This document shows positions 6,101 to 11,149 of a stretch of DNA of 11,149 nt, in pieces. Source of the DNA: Spirochaetaceae bacterium. GTDB lineage: Bacteria > Spirochaetota > Spirochaetia > SZUA-6 > Bin103. The stretch is from contig JAPPKD010000185.1 of NCBI GenBank assembly GCA_028820215.1, positions 1 to 11,149 on the forward strand, in the 5' to 3' direction. A program made the position numbers and the translations under genes. Below the pieces are notes generated by a model that did not search any database, was not told the origin of the DNA, and saw nothing but the letters and a program-made list of their open reading frames with translations. Within the stretch, counting starts at the first letter, position 1. The number at the start of each line of letters is the position of its first letter.

Positions 6101-7036
6101 GGGATCTTCGACCACTACGATAGCGGCACGCCGGACGACACCGCGACTGAGGCACGGGAGAATGAAGCAGACTTCCGCGTCTACGATGCCGGGGACAGGC
6201 GGAACGAGGTCAGCACTCGGACCATTGCCAATCTGAGGGGCGAGCGCCAGTACAAGGTGTTTTCGGCCATGGGGACGACGGACTACACGCGCTTCGGCTT
6301 CTGGCGGCGCGAGAGTACGACGAGCGCCCGGAGGAACGACGGCAACGTGGCGAACGTAATTCGCGGACCGCACGGCGGACCCGGCACCTATGCCTACAGC
6401 CCGCTGGATTCGACGAATGTCGGCACATTGCAGAACCTGAGCTTCCCGAGGAGCGGCAGCGCGACCTACACGGGCGAGACGATTGCGCTCCAGAACACGA
6501 CGATCCTCTACGGAACCGCTCAAGTGGACGTCAGCTGGGGGGCTCCCGCCGATGTGAACGCGGGTACCTCGGTTGGCACGATGGGGCTGACGATCAGCGA
6601 CCTGCAGTCCGCAGTGGGTGATCCGCTGTCGCAGGGAGGTAGCGCAGATATCACGGTAGCAACAGCGGCGGGCAACGAGATCGCCGATATCGTGTTCCCC
6701 AGTATGGCGATTATTGTGGGCGGACAGGGAGATTTCGCCAACAACCTGATCGTCGGCACCGCTGGCACAGCGGATGATGACGGAAACATCCCCTACGCCG
6801 AAGCGACCGTCGCTGACAGCCGATACCGCCGCGCCGCTGCCGGGGGCGACATCTCCAACGGTGGCAGCGCCACCGTCAAGGCGCTGTTCGTGGGCCAGGG
6901 AGTGGACGGACCGCTGGGCGTGATCGGGACGTACACATTGACCGACACCGCGGTTGGTCGTGTCGCCCCCGACGGAAGCCATACCGACGACCTAGGTCGG
7001 CCCATCTACGGGGCGTTCGGCGTCGAGGTTCCCTAG
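3104..7036 (+). CDS. Giant two-lobed surface lipoprotein with TbpB-like barrels and six N-terminal repeats
   Basis: Predicted 1310 residues. The ATG at 3104 is chosen over the in-frame GTG at 3074 because GGGAG (3095-3099) lies four bases before it and the signal peptide then starts normally. Residues 9-25 form the hydrophobic core, with lipobox LAGC and Cys26 as anchor. A Pro/Ala linker (about 32-48) follows. Residues 50-423 are six repeats of about 60 residues beginning near 50, 113, 175, 242, 303 and 363; typical features are LGT.G, AEDM.WWLG, NGN.Y.L and G.WSA.Y. Residues about 430-810 and 845-1310 form two related lobes, each with a helical region, an acidic Gly motif (DGDGVFES or DPDGTGIFDH), and a barrel starting SYSGG.R or TYTGE.I and ending in GGFGV or GAFGV. 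The barrels (about 660-810 and 1118-1310) resemble the TbpB/Slam-dependent lipoprotein barrel type (inferred by eye). Likely role: outer-membrane surface protein binding a ligand or partner. No Slam secretion gene or TonB receptor is in the window. A second paralogue lies at 9608-11149. Confidence 0.82.
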   Translation: MTNRNRSSWGFGLLALMLLALGLAGCGGSEPTATAPPPAPPPAPPPFVPQAVEVALGTSGDTLTLMTTEAGGYTLNGEAFASGTEHTAEANGSTYTLTLDGTTWSAAYKMPDAMSLALGTTGGMISIERLEDGTYQANGSAIANGTVVTAGNGNMYTVMISDDGAFSAEYVQPPALSIPLGISGSSVEIRRNEDRTFSAMIGGEWVMITAETTVTAENGNVYAAQLSPEGVPIGVMHVAAMQEVMLGALGGTVTLTQAEDMTWWIGETAVQSGTVYTAANGNMYALMMDSEGMWSAMYQQVMVTVALGTQGSVELVRAEDMSWWLGPEGVGVGSEVMSDNGNTYTLWYTDGVWSARFEPESMMIEGTGLIAMTREADDMYDVGGATLPATGMGDITVDGAMYHVWMQDGALMGARFDAAIDPETDGYTTNDLGVPRLSANDPDTMANEANAYLIATGTEDDGEGMFSMSHLLGDGMASDEGENFVAEAVESIEKVRADVAALLALDSRPSGLDTILETQWSKLEMALDNIFDTDSNADTENGETLTSAVRTTAPREEDILDEIDDILDALGSEGSFVAATAEDGDGVFESQALGASAAANAFNRVKWSASATMGMTGSTRYGTALRKESAHAKAGATTEEFGAFSYSTMQETLRSADAAAVSLTGIASYSGGTRAVSAAGDTYSGQMDLQVRFKANSVSGVVSGLEDSDGLPWQHNFADVDRIVLDDATLLRNATWNNLATRTGQDAAIFYTANSGLLRPVNNIANTFAGILLGRGADAGSEANGTWSVGAVGGSGYLTGGFGVMHVADASRPVPSGDDGSAATAKLFSMATDANAAANMTDVSIGDGMLTVKQRSYGWAGRVDDTAPTYQALGAEGDETLITAKYDLAALAGNNGAHIVVNGPKWVDGVITTLTRERDLLSTLQGLNSADTQAAEVAAWVRVQDSVRFNFFGGLLPLKLASTYATLESEADAIDLINRALDALSSNAKLEAALDPDGTGIFDHYDSGTPDDTATEARENEADFRVYDAGDRRNEVSTRTIANLRGERQYKVFSAMGTTDYTRFGFWRRESTTSARRNDGNVANVIRGPHGGPGTYAYSPLDSTNVGTLQNLSFPRSGSATYTGETIALQNTTILYGTAQVDVSWGAPADVNAGTSVGTMGLTISDLQSAVGDPLSQGGSADITVATAAGNEIADIVFPSMAIIVGGQGDFANNLIVGTAGTADDDGNIPYAEATVADSRYRRAAAGGDISNGGSATVKALFVGQGVDGPLGVIGTYTLTDTAVGRVAPDGSHTDDLGRPIYGAFGVEVP

Positions 7037-7060
7037 ACTCGGCAAGATTCATCCGAATCA

Positions 7061-7121
7061 ACCTACCAGGGGGAGCGGGCAACCGCTCCCCCTTTCTGCA
7101 TGTGTGCCGAGAATGTTCGGC
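7061..7121 (+). repeat. Shared 3' element, copy 1
   Basis: Bases 7069-7121 match the minus strand of 9575-9523 at 51 of 53 positions, including the 41 bases 7069-7109 without a difference. ACCTAC (7061-7066) is also shared, just before a one-base length difference. The element begins 24 bases after the stop codon here and 25 after it in the paralogue. It contains the terminator and a small second hairpin. Confidence 0.85.
7069..7097 (+). terminator. Intrinsic terminator with GCAA tetraloop
   Basis: GGGGGAGCGG (7069-7078) pairs perfectly with CCGCTCCCCC (7083-7092) around the GNRA-type loop GCAA, followed by TTTCT. It begins 33 bases after the stop of the giant lipoprotein gene and should end its transcript. 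A second smaller hairpin, GCCGA (7106-7110) with TCGGC (7117-7121), follows. The same arrangement occurs behind the paralogue at 9523-9582. Confidence 0.85.
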
Positions 7122-7245
7122 AGCTTGAGCTTAAGTCCCTTGGACAGCCTGATAGAGGTGCAAGCTTGGCAAGGCACGGGGGCTTTGTCGCGTCGCTGGA
7201 CCGCTAGCAGGAAAGGCTGTGGAGCCAAGAAACGGCATGATCCGC

Positions 7246-7264
7246 GGGCTCGGCCGCCGAGCCC
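7246..7264. repeat. 8-bp perfect hairpin
   Basis: GGGCTCGG (7246-7253) pairs with CCGAGCCC (7257-7264) with a three-base loop. On the plus strand it is followed by TTCC, so it might be a weak back-up terminator for the giant lipoprotein transcript. On the minus strand no T-run follows. Confidence 0.4.
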
Positions 7265-7412
7265 TTCCGATTAAGGTTCTGGAATCATGGCTGCGATCAA
7301 GCGTGCCGGGCCAAGACAGCCGCCCCGTTCTCGCCGGCACATAGAAACTGGGTCGGCTCAACCGGAAGCACGCTTGCTGCAACTTCTGGAGTCGGTGTCC
7401 GGATAGAAGGCA

Positions 7413-9014
7413 CTACAGACCCCAAACCGTGATCCGATGCCCGTCTGGCTCCGGATCCTTGCGGAACAACCGCTCCTCCCACGACACGCCCGGACGCAGG
7501 TCGAAAACCACCAAGTGCCCGGATTCCGCCCCGCACCCGTCCATGTACGCCGCCGTCTGCTCTAGCCCGTCACGGATCAGTCGGTCCAAGCCGACTTTCC
7601 CCGTCCGCACCTTGCACTCGATCACGTACTTGCAGATCCGTGCCGAACCCCCGCCAGCGGCCTGGCGCCATTCAATCAACAGGTCCGTGCGCCCGCGACC
7701 CACCGCGTACTCGCGCCCTATCCGCCCTCCGCTGTTCACCACCCGCTGCAAGTACGCATGCAGCACCAGCTGCGGCCCCGCTTCCGCGTGCCCGTAGCGC
7801 TCCACCCACGACTCGGCGTTCTCACGGAAATAGCCTTGGAAGGCGCTCAGCAGGCCCGGAATGTCTAGGCTGCCGTCGGCATTCACATACCACGCCGGAT
7901 CCACTTGGGTCTCAAGCCCGGATTGCAGTACCGCTGTCAACTCGCGCGGAACCACCTCGGCATAGATCGGGTTCGCGATGCGCACTTCGCCCTCGGAAGC
8001 CACCAGGCCAAGATCGCGGACATACTCCAGGTCACGCACCGAGTAATCCCAATCCTCAGACCCGGCCAGCATGGGCAAGATCACGCGGCGCACCCGCTCC
8101 TCGCGGAGCGTGGTGGCGAGTTGGTCAAGATGCGTGACCCGCCGGAGGATGAGGGATTCCCTGGCTTGCTCGATGGCGTCGACTTGGATTGGCTGGCTCC
8201 GCTCGTTGCCGGCCTCGTCACTAAAGCAAGCCTCGTAGGCCAGGGCGTTGACAAGCCACGGCTGGCCGCAAGTCAGCGCCCAGATGCGATCGACAGCAGC
8301 GGCCTCGAAGGCTTGGCCGCGCTCGGCCGTGTACTGGGAAAGCAACTCCCGCACGTCGCGTTGCGAGAAGTCGCCGAGGCGCAGCGACTCGGCCTTGATG
8401 TTGAAGGCGCTGCCGCCCTTGACGTTGGTCCCTTCCCGGCTGGAATAGATCTGGTAGTCGCGCACGTCGCGGACGCCGCACAGGATCACGCTCTGCGGGA
8501 AATGATGCGGACGCCGGTCATAGTTCCCTCGCAGCTGGCGCAGGACCGAGATGAGGGTGTCCCCGACGAGAGTGTCGACCTCGTCGATCAGCAGTACCAG
8601 CGGTAGCTCACTGGCTTGCGACCATTGCACGAGAGTTCTGCCCAAGGCTGCGTGGGGGCCGTACTTCTCCAGGTACTCCGACATCGTCTGCTCGGGGAGA
8701 TCATCTTTGAGAACCTCGAGAGACCTGGAAGCCAAATCTGCGAGCAGCGTCTGCATCGCGCTAGCGGTGTCCTCCCCAGCGGCTTGGCCACCTTCGAAGT
8801 TCACGTATAGGCAGCGATACTCGCCTTCGGCGTTGAGCCGGTCTTGGAGGGCTAGCAAGACAGATGTCTTGCCCGTCTGGCGCGGCGCGTGCAGGACGAA
8901 GTACTCCATTTCCGCGATCAGCTCGAGGATTTCGTCGAGATTGACCCGGTTGAGCGGCGGGATGCAGTAATGGCGATCCGCGAAAACTGGGCCAGTTCTG
9001 TTGAACTTGCGCAC
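7413..9014 (-). CDS. AAA-like ATPase fused to PD-(D/E)XK nuclease-like domain
   Basis: Predicted 533 residues. The GTG at 9014 is the only possible start after the in-frame TAG upstream. The N-terminus MRKFNRTGPV..HYCIPPLNR fits the usual beginning of this family. Walker A is APRQTGKTS (43-51), Walker B LVLLIDEVD (139-147), with a possible sensor segment QSVILCGVRD (174-183). Residues about 305-360 look like a winged helix (EERVRRVILPML ... LGLVAS.GEVRIANPIY). The C-terminal domain (about 385-533) shows a PD-(D/E)XK signature: GRTDLLIEW (441-449, Asp444), YVIECKVR (463-470, Glu466 and Lys468), and QTAAYMD (486-492), a Q...Y helix common in this fold. All key residues are intact, so ATPase and nuclease activity are plausible. 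Family members are common in accessory DNA and their biological role is not established to my knowledge; defence, mobile-element function and DNA repair are guesses. The gene stands alone, converges on the giant lipoprotein gene and is preceded by decayed DNA. Start-site Shine-Dalgarno is poor. Confidence 0.88.
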   Translation of the reverse strand: MRKFNRTGPVFADRHYCIPPLNRVNLDEILELIAEMEYFVLHAPRQTGKTSVLLALQDRLNAEGEYRCLYVNFEGGQAAGEDTASAMQTLLADLASRSLEVLKDDLPEQTMSEYLEKYGPHAALGRTLVQWSQASELPLVLLIDEVDTLVGDTLISVLRQLRGNYDRRPHHFPQSVILCGVRDVRDYQIYSSREGTNVKGGSAFNIKAESLRLGDFSQRDVRELLSQYTAERGQAFEAAAVDRIWALTCGQPWLVNALAYEACFSDEAGNERSQPIQVDAIEQARESLILRRVTHLDQLATTLREERVRRVILPMLAGSEDWDYSVRDLEYVRDLGLVASEGEVRIANPIYAEVVPRELTAVLQSGLETQVDPAWYVNADGSLDIPGLLSAFQGYFRENAESWVERYGHAEAGPQLVLHAYLQRVVNSGGRIGREYAVGRGRTDLLIEWRQAAGGGSARICKYVIECKVRTGKVGLDRLIRDGLEQTAAYMDGCGAESGHLVVFDLRPGVSWEERLFRKDPEPDGHRITVWGL

Positions 9015-9023
9015 AACAGCTTG

Positions 9024-9029
9024 AGTATG
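9024..9029 (-). promoter_or_regulatory. Possible -10 element of the ATPase-nuclease gene
   Basis: CATACT on the minus strand lies 9 bases before the GTG start, with no clear -35. If it is used, transcription would start at or almost at the GTG and the message would be leaderless, which would agree with the missing Shine-Dalgarno site. This is weak, since CATACT matches the consensus at four positions only. Confidence 0.2.
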
Positions 9030-9181
9030 GCACGCCTTGATCTTGAACGTATCGAGCTATGATCGGCCTCCCAAGTCTAGGGTCCGTAACGTTCAGCAGT
9101 TTGCTCCTTGGACTCTCCGGCGGCACTCGGTCCGCAGGTTTGCCCAGACGAAGATGGCGAGCAATCACACGGGCCTCACCG

Positions 9182-9410
9182 CTATGGGCTCTGAAGAACA
9201 GCATGGCCGGCACTTGGACAGCGCGAGGCATCGTGGAGTGACACCGACGAAATCAAGCGCAATCACGTGGTCTGGGCGTAAGGCAGGGCGCTGGCGGGGG
9301 CGCGCTTCGACGGCTCGATCGATACGACCACCGACTTCGTTATCGAGAGCATCGCGCTGCCGGTCTCGAGCCAGAACGACCCCGACACGGTGGCCGTGTC
9401 TTCGGAGGCT
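9182..9410 (+). pseudogene. Decayed fragment of a third giant-lipoprotein copy
   Basis: Two plus-strand stretches in different frames resemble the repeat region of the giant lipoprotein. The first, 9182-9238, reads LWALKNSMAGTWTARGIVE, which parallels the repeat pattern Y.L..DG.WSA.F, and then meets TGA at 9239. The second, 9264-9410, reads HVVWA, stop, then GRALAGARFDGSID, and later SQNDPDTVAVSSEA. It aligns with the end of repeat six and its junction in the intact protein (HVWMQDGALMGARFDAAID ... SANDPDTMANEA, near residues 402-448). The TAA at 9279 falls inside the aligned stretch. The frameshift, two stops, an apparent internal deletion and loss of both ends make this a clear relic. It lies on the opposite strand to the neighbouring paralogue, so it is not that gene's own N-terminus. 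Confidence 0.72.
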
Positions 9411-9522
9411 CCGCTCGCCGCCAGGTCCCTGCCATCCGGCCCGTGCTTTCCTCGCGCTTCGACAGGATCTCACCTCCGTCAGCCTGCCGAGCGGATGCGC
9501 TCCACAAGACCTCAAGCCGACG

Positions 9523-9582
9523 GCCGAACATGCACGGCACACATGCAGAAAGGGGGAGCGGTTGCCCGCTCCCCCCGTAGGT
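9523..9582 (-). repeat. Shared 3' element, copy 2
   Basis: Read on the minus strand, 9575-9523 equals 7069-7121 apart from two bases, and ACCTAC is shared upstream of it. It contains the terminator of the right-hand paralogue and a second small hairpin (GCCG...CGGC) whose stem is kept although the loop differs. Together with copy 1 it forms an inverted repeat about 2.4 kb apart. Confidence 0.85.
9549..9575 (-). terminator. Intrinsic terminator of the right-hand paralogue
   Basis: On the minus strand GGGGGAGCGG (9575-9566) pairs perfectly with CCGCTCCCCC (9561-9552) around the loop GCAA, followed by TTT (9551-9549). It begins about 33 bases after the stop codon of the paralogue. It also isolates that gene from the downstream ATPase-nuclease gene on the same strand. 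Confidence 0.85.
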
Positions 9583-9607
9583 GTCGTGGGTTTCTTGATG
9601 ATTCCCG

Positions 9608-11149
9608 CTAGGGAACGTCGGCTCCGAAGCCGCCGCGCACCAAGACGCCTCCCTCTTCCACGCCAAGGCCGGTGCCGTTCACCCGAGCGAGGTTGTCGTC
9701 GTCCAGCGCAAACGTGCCGATCACCCCCAGCGGGCCGTCCACGCCCTGGCCGACGAAAAGCGCCCCGACACTGGCGGTCGCGCCGGTTGCGGGCGCGTCT
9801 GTCGTGCCCAGGGCGGCGAAGCGGTACCGGACGTTGGCGGCGTCAACCCCAATCTCTGCGTAGGTGTAGGTGCCGGCATCATCCCCGGTACCGGCCGTCT
9901 CGGCGCCAACGATCAGGTGGCCGGAGTTCGCGCCAGGCAGGCCGACCTCAATGGTCATGCCGCTGAACACGATCTCCGCGATTTCGTGACCATTGGCTGG
10001 AGCATCAACGCCGCCGATCGCGGCCGTGTACGCCAGCGGATCGCCGGTCGAATCCGCCAGGCCGCCGAGCGTCAGCGTCATGCTGCCCGCGTTGCTGACC
10101 GTATCGTCGACGGTGCCGTCGTTATCAGTGTCGCCGACGACGAGGTCGACCCCGCCGGTGTCGGCAACCGCGGCCCAGCTCACGTCCACCCGGGCAGTCC
10201 CGGTGAGCACGTCCTCGTCCATGATCGCGACCGTTTCGCCAATGTATCTGGCCGAGCCGCCCAGCGGGAAGGCCGGGTTCGTCACGCTGCCCGCCATCGT
10301 CGGGTCCAGCGGGCTGTAGGCGAACGAGCCGGGCCCGCCTTCGTTCTTGGTCACACCATTGCCTTCCGCGGTGCTGTGGTCCGAGCGCGCGGCCGACACG
10401 GAGCCGATCCGGTACCAGATGCCGAAGCGCGTGTAGTCCGTCGTGCCCAGGCTCGCGACCACCTTGTACTCCCGCTCGCCCAAGAACGCCGACAGCGGCC
10501 GGTTGTTCTCGTACAGCTCCCACCGGCGGTCGACCGTGGCGTCGTATTCGATGAAGTCTTCGATGTCCTCCGGGGCAACGGCCGTGGCGTCTCCGTCAGC
10601 GTTCGAATCGAAGTGGTCGAAGATCCCGGTCCCGTCCGGATCGAGGGCCGCGAACAGGTTGTTCGTGTTCGCCAGCGCGTCGATCATCCGGTCGATCAGG
10701 CCCACCGCGTCTTCCTGCGTGTCCGTGTCCGTAGCGTAATCGCCCGCCAGCTTCATCGGCAGGTCGCCGCCGAACAGCCGGTACTGCACGGTGTCCTGCA
10801 CGATTTGCCACGCGGCCGCCTCGGCCGCCCGCGTGGACGCCGTCCGCGTGCCCAGCGCCTGCAGCGTCGCGATCTGGTCGCGCTGCGCCTCCAGCGTCGC
10901 CTTCACGCTGTCGGCCCACTTCGGGCCGTTGACCGTCGTCTTCGCTCCGATCGCCTTCCCCGCCAGCGCCTCCAGGTTGAACTCCGCCGTGGCCAGAACC
11001 GCCGAGGTGGTGTCATCGGTATCGTCTTCAGGGGTGCCGTTGTCGTCCACGCTCGTGCGCCCGGTGTAGGTTGGGTCTCCAGTTTCGCCGCGGACCCAGT
11101 CGTATCTCTGCACCTTCACCGTCAGCTTGCCGTCCCCGATCGTCACCGT
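9608..11149 (-). CDS. Paralogous giant surface lipoprotein, C-terminal part (cut by window edge)
   Basis: The frame is open from the right edge to the TAG at 9610-9608, giving over 510 residues; the true start lies outside. It is homologous along its whole length to residues about 840-1310 of the giant lipoprotein. Matching landmarks, in order, are IGDG.LTVK, VNGPKW.D, FGG.LP.KLA..YAT, AALDPDGTGIFDH, GEREYKV, GTTDYTRFG.W, YSPLDPT, GETVAI, VDVSW, HEIAEIVF and LFVGQGVDGPLGVIGTF. By eye roughly half the residues agree, with several Asp/Thr-rich insertions here (for example near GTPEDDTDDTTS and VVGDTDNDGTVDD). The part present therefore equals the second lobe: helical region, acidic DPDGTG motif and terminal barrel. 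No stop or frameshift is seen, so it is probably a working gene. Whether it has the signal peptide, repeats and first lobe cannot be seen here. It has its own terminator just downstream. Confidence 0.85.
   Translation of the reverse strand, partial: TVTIGDGKLTVKVQRYDWVRGETGDPTYTGRTSVDDNGTPEDDTDDTTSAVLATAEFNLEALAGKAIGAKTTVNGPKWADSVKATLEAQRDQIATLQALGTRTASTRAAEAAAWQIVQDTVQYRLFGGDLPMKLAGDYATDTDTQEDAVGLIDRMIDALANTNNLFAALDPDGTGIFDHFDSNADGDATAVAPEDIEDFIEYDATVDRRWELYENNRPLSAFLGEREYKVVASLGTTDYTRFGIWYRIGSVSAARSDHSTAEGNGVTKNEGGPGSFAYSPLDPTMAGSVTNPAFPLGGSARYIGETVAIMDEDVLTGTARVDVSWAAVADTGGVDLVVGDTDNDGTVDDTVSNAGSMTLTLGGLADSTGDPLAYTAAIGGVDAPANGHEIAEIVFSGMTIEVGLPGANSGHLIVGAETAGTGDDAGTYTYAEIGVDAANVRYRFAALGTTDAPATGATASVGALFVGQGVDGPLGVIGTFALDDDNLARVNGTGLGVEEGGVLVRGGFGADVP

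Larger units (their letters stand above)
7037..7412. other. Convergent intergenic region
   Basis: This lies between the convergent ends of the giant lipoprotein and the ATPase-nuclease gene. It holds the terminator element at 7061-7121 and a second hairpin at 7246-7264. A 39-codon frame (7287-7406, plus) starts with ATG and has AAGG about ten bases upstream, but it is Arg/Pro-rich and short, so it is not called. No intrinsic terminator with a T-run is seen for the minus-strand ATPase gene. Confidence 0.4.
9015..9607. other. Intergenic region with paralogue debris and terminator element
   Basis: It carries the possible ATPase promoter, a decayed plus-strand fragment of the giant lipoprotein family (about 9182-9410), an unrecognised stretch (9411-9522), and the shared 3' element of the right-hand paralogue (9523-9582). 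A long open plus-strand frame of 309 codons (9037-9966) crosses all of this and the end of the paralogue, and is judged spurious. Confidence 0.5.

Noticed and set aside
5867..6982. 371-codon minus-strand open frame opposite the second lobe
   Set aside because: The opposite strand encodes the lobe conserved in the paralogue; the antisense translation has no domain-like pattern.
7287..7406. 39-codon plus-strand frame with ATG
   Set aside because: Short, Arg/Pro-rich, weak ribosome site with a long spacer, and no recognisable motif.
9037..9966. 309-codon plus-strand open frame
   Set aside because: It runs across a decayed fragment, a terminator and the antisense of the paralogue's end. Its product is Arg/Pro-rich low-complexity sequence.

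Overview
The window is GC-rich bacterial chromosome from a Gram-negative (diderm) organism. The evidence is three secreted proteins with lipoprotein signal peptides and lipoboxes, two of which belong to a large surface-lipoprotein type whose barrels resemble those of transferrin-binding protein B (TbpB). Shine-Dalgarno sites are of ordinary GGAG/GGGAG type. No rRNA, tRNA or housekeeping gene allows a finer taxonomic call. The region looks accessory: decayed gene pieces, an IS110-family remnant, paralogues and wide intergenic gaps.

Layout, left to right. Bases 1-514 hold nothing recognisable. Bases 519-767 (minus) are a C-terminal scrap of an IS110-family transposase. Bases 768-1144 are non-coding or decayed. 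Two small lipoprotein genes lie in tandem on the minus strand (2578-2126, then 2062-1145) and look like an operon. The second carries a discoidin-like domain of the NADase-type glycan-binding kind. A 525-base divergent intergenic region (2579-3103) holds a strong palindrome and a good sigma70-type promoter. It separates this operon from a 1310-residue plus-strand lipoprotein (3104-7036). That protein has a Pro-rich linker, six tandem repeats of about 60 residues rich in Met and Trp, and a two-lobed C-terminal part that is an internal duplication of helical region plus barrel. Its gene ends at a strong GNRA-loop terminator. Then come a minus-strand AAA ATPase fused to a PD-(D/E)XK nuclease-like domain (9014-7413), a decayed fragment of a third copy of the large lipoprotein (about 9182-9410, plus), and the 3' part of a second intact-looking paralogue (minus, 9608 to the right edge), which has nearly the same terminator.

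How the genes may work together (inference): the left half is a cell-envelope locus with divergent transcription, where two small lipoproteins, one probably carbohydrate-binding, face a very large surface lipoprotein that may bind a ligand or host molecule. The right half is a paralogue array around an unrelated ATPase-nuclease. The most notable point is that the two paralogues differ widely in protein sequence but share a 53-base 3' hairpin element with only two differences, at almost the same distance from each stop codon.
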